Below, in pieces: positions 52,959-61,078 of a stretch of DNA of 64,000 bases. Origin of the DNA: Paenibacillus mesophilus (GTDB lineage Bacteria > Bacillota > Bacilli > Paenibacillales > NBRC-103111). How positions within the stretch are numbered: the stretch's first letter is position 1; every line of letters begins with the position of its first letter. A program made the translations under genes and the position numbers. A model generated the notes under the pieces. That model saw only the letters and a program-made list of their open reading frames with translations, did not search any database and was not told where the DNA came from. The DNA is taken from assembly GCF_005938385.1 (NCBI RefSeq), contig NZ_VCRA01000008.1, positions 264,553-328,552 of the forward strand, given 5' to 3'.

Positions 52959-53090
52959 CTAGCAAGCATCACAGCAATTAGTAGCAATATTATCTGTGCC
53001 TGGCTCGACACTCGAAGATGACTGGATACATGCGGTTGACTCAACCGCTACTGGGATCTCGAAACCCCGTTTAATGGTGCTTCCTGGCAA
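52959..53090 (-). CDS. possible 43-aa Cys-rich peptide (uncertain)
   Basis: An open frame starts at a TTG inside the end of the YheC/YheD gene, in another frame. It encodes IPVAVESTACIQSSSSVEPG followed by TDNIATNCCDAC at the C terminus. The Ser/Thr/Cys-rich tail is reminiscent of a modified-peptide precursor, and a T-rich stretch follows the stop codon. No ribosome site is seen for the TTG and no modification enzyme is nearby, so it may be fortuitous or depend on coupling to YheC/YheD translation. Confidence 0.25.
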   Translation of the reverse strand: MPGSTIKRGFEIPVAVESTACIQSSSSVEPGTDNIATNCCDAC

Positions 53091-54135
53091 GATAAACGCC
53101 GTATTCAATGGGCGATGTCCAGGATTGATCCAGGATCGGAGGCCCGAACGGGGACGGAAGCGGATTGACTTCGAAAATCCAAGGATTGCCTTTCCGGTCC
53201 AAACCAAAATCAATGCCCAAATCCGCCATATGATAACCTTGATCGTCAAAGCATTTCCCAATGGAAAGTCCCAGGCCGGCTATTTGACTCAGGCTCTTCT
53301 CCCGAACAATCTTTTCCTTCAGCAGCCAGTTCGGATCCATTACCATATAGTGAACGCCTCTTCCCCAACCCACATGACTGCCGTTTAAAGCTACACGGAA
53401 GAAAAGGCACGATACTTGCCAAGCGCCCTCACCATTTTTATTGATGTTTACTCGGATATCGGTCGGCTTCCCGTTCCATTGGACGGTTTTCATGCTTTTT
53501 TGCATCATATGGCTATGCGGGGATAAGGAAAAATGATTCCAGATACTATTCCATTCTTTGAATGTACGGATTCGCGACTTTTTGTGATTGTGATAAATAG
53601 CTTTGATCGTATTTTTTCCCTTCTGCGCAATCACCCGCACAATTCCATTTCCCCCCGATCCTCGAACCGGCTTTATAAAAACATCTTTATGCTCATTATA
53701 AAAAGACTCGAGGCTTTCAACGGAAACCAGGTTTTGGGAAATAGGAAGGAACGGCCGGAAATCGGGATTATCATATAAGAACTTCCAGCACTGCCATTTA
53801 TCCAAAAACACATTGTTATACACCTTTTTGCCAATCGCTTGTTCCAACCGGTTCACCATTTTGGAGTCGGCATGGCATTGGATAAAAACCGCATCCGGAA
53901 GGCGAAGCGTGCGCCTCTCCCACACTAATGAACTGCCCTTCTTCATGCAGTGTAATCCTGTCACGCTCTTCCGCTCCGGATTCAGATCGTTCAAATGGAA
54001 CACAATGAGATCGGCTTCGGCCGGCGAATATCTTTCCATCCGCGAGCCGATCAGCCGTTCTACGTGATTGAACCGATTTCCGCTCCTTCCTCCGACGCAA
54101 ATCCCTATGACCGGTTTCACTTGCTGAGGTTTCAT
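53071..54135 (-). CDS. YheC/YheD-family spore-coat-associated ATP-grasp protein
   Basis: A 354-aa protein. An N-terminal segment (PVIGICVGGRSGNRFNHVER) is followed by an ATP-grasp fold: the lysine strand VFIKPVRGSGGNGIVRV (the ATP-binding loop), DIRVNINKNGEGAW and the metal-binding end DFGLDRKGNPWIFEVNPLP. This is the layout of the YheC/YheD endospore-coat-associated proteins, ligases with unknown product. The start lies one base after the upstream stop (TAAGATG) with AAGAGG inside the preceding gene, so the two are coupled. Expression is presumably in sporulation; no promoter specific for a sporulation sigma factor was recognised. Confidence 0.9.
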   Translation of the reverse strand: MKPQQVKPVIGICVGGRSGNRFNHVERLIGSRMERYSPAEADLIVFHLNDLNPERKSVTGLHCMKKGSSLVWERRTLRLPDAVFIQCHADSKMVNRLEQAIGKKVYNNVFLDKWQCWKFLYDNPDFRPFLPISQNLVSVESLESFYNEHKDVFIKPVRGSGGNGIVRVIAQKGKNTIKAIYHNHKKSRIRTFKEWNSIWNHFSLSPHSHMMQKSMKTVQWNGKPTDIRVNINKNGEGAWQVSCLFFRVALNGSHVGWGRGVHYMVMDPNWLLKEKIVREKSLSQIAGLGLSIGKCFDDQGYHMADLGIDFGLDRKGNPWIFEVNPLPSPFGPPILDQSWTSPIEYGVYLARKHH

Positions 54136-54136
54136 C

Positions 54137-54748
54137 TTATTTGGGGCCTCTTAAGGCGTATCTGATTTGGGCAACCGCAAAACCGGACTCGCCTGTGATG
54201 ACAACACGATCGAATGAGCCATTCGTCTGCGCGGCAAACAAGCGTGCTCCGCCTTCCCCGTTCACATCCCTTGTTACGCTTCCGATAAGAGTGGCACCGG
54301 AAAAGAAATCTACGTTAAAATGAATCACCGCAAAGGGATCAGGCTCCAGTTCAAACCCGAAAATGACGGACGGCCGGGTCAAGGTCCATGTCAATACTGT
54401 TGCGTCATTGGAAGTTAGGACGAAAGGATTGGCGCTTTCCGAGAAAGGAGGCGAAGACCAGGTTGCCCATCCGTTTGGAACTGGCCCGACTTTGTTCATG
54501 GCGGAACTGAACGTTACCGTCTGAATTCCGTCCGCCACGAAAGTAATTTGTGCACCGAACGGTAAACCAGAAAAATCCACATTTTGGGTAGAGCTTTGAT
54601 AAGCCGCATCGGGGTTCATGATCGGAGTGAACGAGCTTGCGAGGAGTCTTGCCGATTTCGGTTTCGGTTTTGGGTTCTGTTTAGGCTTAGGTTTCGGACC
54701 GCCACTCGGAAGATTATATTTAACTCCGCTATTACTGTTGTACTCCAT
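54137..54748 (-). CDS. predicted spore-surface protein with PKPK linker
   Basis: A 203-aa protein. Residues 15-32 are a Lys-Pro-rich linker (GPKPKPKQNPKPKPK), followed by a beta-rich domain (PFGAQITFVADGIQTVTF, TWTLTRPSVIFGFELEPD, SGATLIGSVTRDVNGEGG, ALRGPK end). There is no signal peptide, as is usual for spore-coat or exosporium proteins assembled from the mother cell. It is coupled to the YheC/YheD gene downstream, which supports a spore role; the function is inferred only from this. The start is the ATG after GGGAGGCATCCATA. The beta domain resembles PEP-CTERM-type surface domains by eye, without the sorting tail. Confidence 0.6.
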   Translation of the reverse strand: MEYNSNSGVKYNLPSGGPKPKPKQNPKPKPKSARLLASSFTPIMNPDAAYQSSTQNVDFSGLPFGAQITFVADGIQTVTFSSAMNKVGPVPNGWATWSSPPFSESANPFVLTSNDATVLTWTLTRPSVIFGFELEPDPFAVIHFNVDFFSGATLIGSVTRDVNGEGGARLFAAQTNGSFDRVVITGESGFAVAQIRYALRGPK

Positions 54749-54882
54749 TATGGATGCCTCCCTATATTTTTATTTACCAAGTCAAGTCAAGCTTAGAATA
54801 TGCAGCTAATGCAAACGCCGTTCTAGGTAGTAGTTTGGACATCAAGAAGCAAAGGCTGACTGTTTTGTGAAATAGACAACAA

Positions 54883-54909
54883 GACCCGGACATTGCGCGT
54901 CCGGGTCTG
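54883..54909. terminator. bidirectional hairpin downstream of the DinB gene
   Basis: AGACCCGGAC pairs perfectly with GTCCGGGTCT around ATTGCGC. Flanks are T-rich on the plus side and moderately T-rich on the minus side (TGTTGTCTATTT). Confidence 0.7.
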
Positions 54910-54923
54910 TTATCATTTCATTT

Positions 54924-55433
54924 TCACTCATCGGCACTGGGGCCATAAATAGCTGGTACCGGCACATCAAGCAACCGAAGATACACTGTCAATTGCCCAC
55001 GATGATGGTACCAGTGGTTGAGAAGAACCGAACGCACCTGCTCGAGACGCGAAGACTCGATTATGACTGCGCCTTGCACAGTCCATCTAAAGGTCTCGCG
55101 AAGACCTTCGTCTCCCCATGAACGAAGGATATCCTCCGCTGCGGCTAATTGTTCCTCCAACACTGCGACAAGCTCCGAAACGGATACCGCTTCCGGGAGA
55201 GGCACGGTCGGCACTTCGCGATCCGGGGCATTCAGCAGCGAGGCCAGTCCTCCAGGCAATCCGGCCGTATGCAAGGCCAACTGTCCGATTGACATCGATT
55301 TGGGGTGCGGCTTCCAGGACATGCTGGCTTCCGGGATGCGCTCCATGACACGGCGAGTATTCAGCGCCTCCCGCCGCAGCTCCTCCAACAAATCCTTTGC
55401 GATACTCAAAGCAATCTCCTCCTTGGTCAGCAT
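54924..55433 (-). CDS. DinB-family metal-dependent protein
   Basis: A 169-aa four-helix-bundle protein of the DinB/YfiT type: IGQLALHTAGLPGG (His55) and LLNHWYHHRGQLTVYLRLL (His140, His143/144) supply the divalent-metal ligands. Family members include bacillithiol S-transferases and other thiol-dependent enzymes; which applies here is unknown. A -10-like TATAAT (55440-55445, minus strand) lies only seven bases upstream of the ATG and no ribosome site is seen, so translation may be leaderless. Confidence 0.88.
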   Translation of the reverse strand: MLTKEEIALSIAKDLLEELRREALNTRRVMERIPEASMSWKPHPKSMSIGQLALHTAGLPGGLASLLNAPDREVPTVPLPEAVSVSELVAVLEEQLAAAEDILRSWGDEGLRETFRWTVQGAVIIESSRLEQVRSVLLNHWYHHRGQLTVYLRLLDVPVPAIYGPSADE

Positions 55434-55493
55434 ATCCCAATTATAGGGTATGCTTCAGGAGACGGTTTCTTCTGAATTGCTAACTTTTCGGAT

Positions 55494-55979
55494 TTACGTG
55501 TCTTCATCCGTTTTTTTGACGGGAGTTATCATGCCTTGCAATAGGCTAAGCTCGCGGTGAATCCAAAGCAACTCGGCCTCTTTCTCTAGCAATAGGCGTG
55601 ACAATTCCTCGATTCTCGACCCCACGTTCGGTTCGCTGTTCCCCGGGTATTCCCAGTTATGCTTATATCCGCGCTCGATTATCGCCTTGCGGCTGCTTCC
55701 TAACGTCAGAACAACCCATTCGTCGGCATCTTCTCGCCCATAGTTTCGATATATATCGATATACGTTTCAAAAATGGCATTTACAGTTTGGCGGCGTTCC
55801 CAGCTCAAATGGCCCATAATGTCTTTGCCGCGAGCGGCAGCGCGCATTAGTTGAAACTCGCTCAGTTTGCCGCGAGCGGCCTCGATCCTGTCAACCTCTT
55901 CAATGAAAACCGGATAAATCTCTTGAAACAACGCTGCTTCTTCCATCATCTCTTGTTCCGTTATCGTATGTCGATTCAT
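55494..55979 (-). CDS. conserved hypothetical protein, helical with C-terminal coiled coil
   Basis: A 161-aa hydrophilic, helix-rich protein that I do not recognise. Visible features are an N-terminal amphipathic stretch (TITEQEMMEEAALFQEIYPV), the middle segment ERRQTVNAIFETYIDIYRNY and a heptad-like tail (IEELSRLLLEKEAELLWIHR). It has no Cys, no signal and no enzyme motif. The start is the ATG after GGAAAGGATGTGCTCGA. It is on the same strand as the DinB gene, with a 60-bp gap, and is not obviously part of the carbohydrate modules. Confidence 0.6.
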   Translation of the reverse strand: MNRHTITEQEMMEEAALFQEIYPVFIEEVDRIEAARGKLSEFQLMRAAARGKDIMGHLSWERRQTVNAIFETYIDIYRNYGREDADEWVVLTLGSSRKAIIERGYKHNWEYPGNSEPNVGSRIEELSRLLLEKEAELLWIHRELSLLQGMITPVKKTDEDT

Positions 55980-56079
55980 TCGAGCACATCCTTTCCGGTG
56001 AAACGGATCAACTGTTTCAAACGTTTTTACTACATCATTAAAGCATTCGTATCGGCTGCGATCTTTTTGTCAAATCGAA

Positions 56080-56131
56080 CGAAAAAACAAATCGCCGGCC
56101 CGCGTGACCTTTGAATCACGTGACCGGCGAT
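56080..56131 (-). terminator. intrinsic terminator of the SBP gene at 56157
   Basis: ATCGCCGG-TCACGTG pairs with CACGC-CCGGCGAT (small internal loops) and on the minus strand ends in TTTGTTTTTT. It lies 26 bp after the stop codon. Confidence 0.85.
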
Positions 56132-56156
56132 CGCCGCCGAGAGTTCCTATTTACGA

Positions 56157-57539
56157 TTATTTTTTCATCTCCGCCTCGATGAACTTCCCGCTCTGCTCCT
56201 GCGCGTCGCGCGACGCCGTATTTACATCCATCTCCCCGTTCACGATCTTGAGTATGTTCGGCGTTAAATATTTTTGCAGCAGGTCGCCGTCGTAAATGCT
56301 TTGATACGATTTCGGTGCGATCTCATTCACATAAACCGCTTTCCAGTTTTTGTCCTTGAACTGGCTTTCGCTTCCGATCAGCTTCTTTATGTTATCGTCG
56401 TTAAGCACGGTCATAAATCCTTGCTTGGAATACTCCGTCTGCATCTCCGGCGAGGTCAAATATTTGATTACCTCCATAGCGGCGGCTTTGTTTTGGGCTG
56501 TATTCGTAATGGCGAACATTCTTGGCGAAGCCTGCGAGCCGATCTTCGGCTTGTCCTTGAGCGTCGGCAGCGATACTAGATCCCAGTCGATGTCCTTGAC
56601 ATATTGCGGTCCGTCGAACGGAAATTGCGAATTGAACACCATCATCGCAAGCTCCTGCGAAGCGGTCATTTCCGTATAGTACGGCAGCTTCTTCTTGGCC
56701 AAGGACCAGGACTTATAGTTGCTGGTCGCCTCGTTCATGAAGTACAGCTCGAGCGCTTTCTTCCATCGCTCATCCGTAAACATCGGTTTTTTCGTCTTCG
56801 GGTCGTAGAAAGGCACAGACATTTGATTCATCCGTAAAATATGGTTCGGCGACGCCGAGTACCCCATGTAGTTGACGCCGCCGTTCGAGCGGGTCAGCTT
56901 CATATTGAGCTCGTGCAGATCATCCCATGTCATCCCGTCTTTCGGATAGGCAACGCCAAGCTTATTGAATATCTCTTTGTTGTAAAATAAAACTTGAACC
57001 ATCGTCAGGACGGGAAGGTAGTATATGTTTCCTTCCCCCATCGTTCTCACCGCATCGATCGTCGTCTGCTCGAACTTGGACAGGTCAACGCCATGCGTCT
57101 TGATCAGACTTGTCATATCGAACTGCATGCCCGTGCCGAGCAGCGGACTGGATATCGTCTCCAGCGATGCGTATACAAGATCGACATTTTGGCCGGTCGT
57201 GATCAGATCTTGCAGTCTCGTTCCCTGCTTGCTCTGAATGAAGCTGACTTTCATATTCGGAAATTTCTTCCGGATATATTGTCCATACGTTTTCTCGAAC
57301 GGTTCGTCGGAGCCCCCAGCCAAATCCTGAATGACAACCTCCAAAGGCTCCTTCGTATAATCGACCGCGGCTGGCACGGGTGTACCCGACTTATCCCGAG
57401 CTTCTTGTCCTCCCGAACCTCCGCTGCACCCGGTTATGAAAGTAAGGGCAGCCGTAGAACCGGCAATTATCATTCCAATTTTTTGTTTGACTAAGGATAA
57501 CGCCCCCCATTGTAAATCATGTTGAACTTTGATGGTCAC
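56157..57539 (-). CDS. family-1 extracellular solute-binding lipoprotein with atypical start region
   Basis: A 460-aa lipoprotein (lipobox FITGCSGG, Cys38) with the shared blocks GTRLQDLITTGQNVDLVYA, VLFYNKEIFNKLGVAYPKDG and DVNTASRDAQEQSGKFIE. The annotated GTG start gives 18 extra residues before the signal peptide and has no good ribosome site. The usual G-tract site (GGGGGG) is instead inside the frame, followed after eight bases by TTA-GTC-AAA where the sister genes have ATG-GTC/GTG-AAA, so the original start codon may have been lost. If so, translation may now begin at the GTG or be weak. It follows the beta-helix gene by 14 bp and ends the LysR-linked module. Confidence 0.85.
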   Translation of the reverse strand: MTIKVQHDLQWGALSLVKQKIGMIIAGSTAALTFITGCSGGSGGQEARDKSGTPVPAAVDYTKEPLEVVIQDLAGGSDEPFEKTYGQYIRKKFPNMKVSFIQSKQGTRLQDLITTGQNVDLVYASLETISSPLLGTGMQFDMTSLIKTHGVDLSKFEQTTIDAVRTMGEGNIYYLPVLTMVQVLFYNKEIFNKLGVAYPKDGMTWDDLHELNMKLTRSNGGVNYMGYSASPNHILRMNQMSVPFYDPKTKKPMFTDERWKKALELYFMNEATSNYKSWSLAKKKLPYYTEMTASQELAMMVFNSQFPFDGPQYVKDIDWDLVSLPTLKDKPKIGSQASPRMFAITNTAQNKAAAMEVIKYLTSPEMQTEYSKQGFMTVLNDDNIKKLIGSESQFKDKNWKAVYVNEIAPKSYQSIYDGDLLQKYLTPNILKIVNGEMDVNTASRDAQEQSGKFIEAEMKK

Positions 57540-57553
57540 TTCAATCGATTACT

Positions 57554-59354
57554 TCACAACTGCGGTACTGTAGCATTCACAGAGTAATTGCCTACGCCCG
57601 CAAATCGCGCATGCGGATTATCGTTGTCGTATAAATTTTTGGACATGTTGTTGTTTGCCCGGGCAATGCAGTCTTTGTCGACCGAAATCCCTCTCATTTT
57701 GAATGGAGCCGACGGGGTGCTGTACTGCACATTGTTGTTAAAAACGACTATCGAGCTTTCGTTCCGAACGTAAAGTCTTGCCGAAAATCCGCTGGATGAT
57801 GCCGTTGTTTGGGGAGCATTATCCTCGAAAATGTTATCGGTCATATATACGGAATAGATTTGCACGGAAACGTCCGTACGGTGCCCTCCGCTTATCCCGT
57901 ACCCTTCGTTGCGGATAAATTTATTTTGGGTAACCAGAACCCCGTCGACGGCAAACAGGATCAATCCGACGCCTGAATTGTTGGTAAATAAATTTCCGCT
58001 TACGACGTCCACATTTTTCTGAACCAGCCTCATCCCATTCACGTTCCGACTGAACGTATTGTTCGTTACTTTGACGCGCACACTATCCGGTACATTCGCA
58101 TTATTGTTAAAAATTTAGCCCCGTATTATTGTAGGCAATCCGGTTGCCGTCCACATGAACATCTTCGTGACCGCTTCCCCCGAAGCTTACGCCGTAAGAA
58201 CCCGCGCTATTCTCGATCGTATTGTTTTGCAGCCGTATTCGCTTGCATGTACCGAACCATCCTTTGTTCGGTTCTACATCGATCCCGCATTTCGGATTCG
58301 TGCCTTGGATCGTTCCCGCATCCGTCACCGAACAGTTCGATACGGTGACGCCATCCGCGGCGACGATCGATATATTATTTCTGCGGCAGCGCGATATTGC
58401 GCAAAAATCGATCAAGATGTTCTTGCTAAGCGAGACGGTTCCCGTAGAAGGTGAGCCCGAATAGATCCCGCCAACGTATATTCCGTCGGTCATCCCTTCG
58501 GTAAACGTGCAATGACGGATCAGCACGTTCTCGCAGCTTATTAAGGTCAGGCACGATTGAAAGCTCTCGCCGCCGGACAACGCCTGCCGATTGGATATAT
58601 TCCCGTGCAGGACAAGACCTTCCAGCTTGATATGCTTGCAATTTTGCATGACGATATTGCTGTATTTCCGGGTCGTATCCCTCACATCCGGAACGCCGTC
58701 CTTGTACTTGATGATTGCCCCTGAGGATGTTAGCGATAGATGACTCCGGTTTTCTATCCATATACCTTGGCTTTTGAGAGCGTAATACGACTCCGTAGGC
58801 GGAAACAACAACGTTCCTCCCGCCTGCGGAACTGCGTGAAGGGCGGCCTGTATGGCGGGCGCATCGTCCGTAACCCCGTTCCCTGTAGCGCCGAACCATT
58901 GGACATTCACTACACCATCTTCGACGACTCTCTTGAACCTGGCCCCGCTTATCGACACCAGAACGGTCCCCGTGTTGTCGGGTGACGCGGTATCCGCAGC
59001 GTCATAATAAAAATACCCTTCCTTTCCGGCGTCCCGTACGTAGTACATCCAATTGGGCATCGGATTCGTTTCGCTTCTCAACTGAGCCGCCGTAACCGGC
59101 AGAACGAAATTCATCGCCAATAGATCAGGCAGCCGGAGCTTGCCGTTCTCATCATATACGGCATCGGTAACTCCGTCTTTTTTCCCGAAAACAACATTCC
59201 TCATTCCCAACACTTCCGCCGCGACTGCCGTTGCCCCAGCAATCCCAAGCGAAGCAAGCAGTTTCCTTCTGCTAAGACTAGGCGTTACCCCCGCTTCCCG
59301 TTCCGCGAGGTTTGTTTGTTCGGTCAAGTCCGAATCCGGCATGTAATTCCGCAT
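57554..59354 (-). pseudogene. Tat-exported beta-helix protein gene, frameshifted at an A5/T5 tract
   Basis: About 600 residues in two frames. The first (from 59354) has a twin-arginine signal [16 protein letters not shown] after a 28-residue hydrophilic lead, then VNVQWFGATGNGVTDDAPAI and right-handed beta-helix coils, as in the paralogue at 26743 but with a shorter C terminus. It stops after NNTGLNF. The next frame continues the solenoid (VRVKVTNNTFSRNVNGMRL to ENSSGV-like coils and VPQL end). Removing one T from the T5 run at 58109-58113 joins them as GLNFNNNANVPDSV. Start: ATG after AAGGAGGAATGTGA. It is divergent from the LysR gene and upstream of an SBP. Confidence 0.8.
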
Positions 59355-59435
59355 TCACATTCCTCCTTATTAAGTTTATATTCTGCAACTTCATTAGTCC
59401 TCTCACCATTCATATTAGTAACTGTAATCGATTTC

Positions 59436-59449
59436 TGCAACCGCTTTCT
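59436..59449 (+). promoter_or_regulatory. candidate cre site in the LysR/beta-helix intergenic region
   Basis: TGCAACCGCTTTCT matches TGNAANCGNWNNCW. It is 82 bp upstream of the beta-helix start and 107 bp upstream of the LysR start. Confidence 0.4.
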
Positions 59450-59555
59450 TTCGTTATTAAATTTATTAATTCATCGTCCGTTTCGTATTCATATTTTGCA
59501 TTTATTGGATTCATGGTACAATGAGGCATCCATTCCGAGACGGGAGGCGGCCTTA

Positions 59556-60462
59556 TTGAACAAAGATCTGCTTGAAGCTTTTTTGTGCGTTGCCCGTACG
59601 AGAAGCGTCAGCCAAGCGTCGGAAATTCTTTTTTTGTTCTCAGCCTACTGTCACGCACCGGATTCAATCGTTGGAGAAAGAATTGAATGAGAGGCTGTTC
59701 GTCAATAAAAACCGCCAAATGACGTTAACTGATGCCGGGCATGACTTCCTCCCTTATGCGGTCGAAATATTGAACAGCTGGAATCGCGGCTTGGAGAAAA
59801 TACGCAACCGTTCCGAGGAGCCCGAGGGGAAGCTGACGGTCAGCATGTTTTATCATGCTTCGCTGCTGTACGGAGAGAAGGTGGTCTCCTTTATGGAGAA
59901 GCACCCGAAAGTTCGTTTATTTGTGAAATCGTTATCACCGGAAGATTCGGTTCAGCAAATCATAGACCGCGAAGTGCATTTGGGGTTTATACGTTCCATC
60001 CGCCATCCCGCGCTTTCGTATTGCAAATTAATAGCCGGCAACTTCATTCTGGCCGTCTATCCGAATCACCCGCTGACGAAACGGAAACAGCTCGTGCCCG
60101 CCGACTTGAGCGGAGAGAAAATGGTCTATATGTACAATGGCGCAGGCGATCAAAAAATAATCGATCAATTTTACCATGAGTACGGCCAAGCCTCGGAAAT
60201 CATGATGGAGACGAACAACTTCGAGGTTTGCAAACGTTTTATTATCCGACGTCTCGGCATTGCTTATTTGCCCCGGTATGCGATACAAGCGAAGCTGGAC
60301 GATGGCTCGATTGTCGGGATTCCGGTTACGCTCGCCAAGCAGCCTCCCGAGTACGATATCGACCCTCGTCTGGCTGATGGAGAACTCCAATCACAACTTG
60401 TACCGCTTGTTTACGAACCATATCAGGAGTACATCGTGAGCGGGAATGTTAGGCATGACTAA
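59556..60462 (+). pseudogene. LysR-family regulator gene, frameshifted at a T7 tract
   Basis: A LysR regulator of about 300 residues is split into two frames. The first starts at TTG (after GGGAGGCGGCCTTA) and reads NKDLLEAFLCVARTRSVSQA up to SEILF, the first helix of the helix-turn-helix. The second supplies the recognition helix and the rest (SQPTVTHRIQSLEKELNERL, then NRQMTLTDAGHDFLPYAVEI and the periplasmic-binding-like effector domain). Deleting one T in the T7 run at 59629-59635 restores the usual EIL-CSQPTVTHRIQ pattern. It is divergent from the beta-helix gene. A sequencing error is the simplest cause; otherwise the regulator is inactive. Confidence 0.8.
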
Positions 60463-60483
60463 CTATATTGACAATGCAAATAG

Positions 60484-60553
60484 GACAAGAACATATATCG
60501 CATAAAATAATAACGCCTCTTCAGTCGGATCACATACGATATATATTCTTGTC
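60484..60553. repeat. long inverted repeat after the LysR gene
   Basis: GACAAGAACATATATCG and CGATATATATTCTTGTC form 17-base arms with one mismatch around 36 bases. It is between the stop of LysR and the stop of the VOC gene. The long loop and absence of a T tract make it atypical as a terminator; a small inverted-repeat element is possible. Confidence 0.55.
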
Positions 60554-60608
60554 TCTCCTCCGATACATTATTCGGTAGTGCAATGGATTCCAGCTTCATT
60601 TCGATTCG

Positions 60609-61049
60609 CTATAATGCTTCACCGGATTTATTTAACGAGCTGTTATAATCATCAATGGGGCATCCCCATATAGTGAACATATTTCCATCAAGATCATAAA
60701 AATCAAAGAACTTACCCACGTCGCCTTCATCCCTATAATTAAGTACGCGAACGCCATTTTCCTTTAACGACGCAAAAGCCTTTTCTATATCTTTTGTTAT
60801 AAATCCTGCGATGGAGTAATCTCGGCCTCTATTCAAAAACTTTGCACGTTCTTCGTGCTGAGTCTGAATAAACAGCAAAGTTGGACCTGATGGAAGATTT
60901 ACACTTGCTAATCCATCATGAACTTTATGAGCACCTTTGCACCCTAGATGCTTTACGTACCAATTTACAGCTTCATCAACATTACTGACAGGCAAATGAA
61001 TGAAATTAACTTCCTGGATGATTGAATTGTCGATTTCAGAATGAAACAT
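60609..61049 (-). CDS. VOC-superfamily (glyoxalase-like) protein, copy 1
   Basis: A 146-aa vicinal-oxygen-chelate protein: VNFIHLPVSNVDEAVNWYVK, SGPTLLFIQTQ, and the second half DIEKAFASLKENGVRVLNY, FFDFYDLDGNMFTIW. The metal ligands of true enzymes are partly kept (His19 region, Glu not evident), so activity is unclear; many such proteins bind antibiotics or small metabolites. The start is the ATG after GAAGGTGGTTGCAGC. Tandem with a second VOC gene, 29 bp apart, so probably one transcript. Confidence 0.85.
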   Translation of the reverse strand: MFHSEIDNSIIQEVNFIHLPVSNVDEAVNWYVKHLGCKGAHKVHDGLASVNLPSGPTLLFIQTQHEERAKFLNRGRDYSIAGFITKDIEKAFASLKENGVRVLNYRDEGDVGKFFDFYDLDGNMFTIWGCPIDDYNSSLNKSGEAL

Positions 61050-61078
61050 GCTGCAACCACCTTCTCTAGGATAAACGT

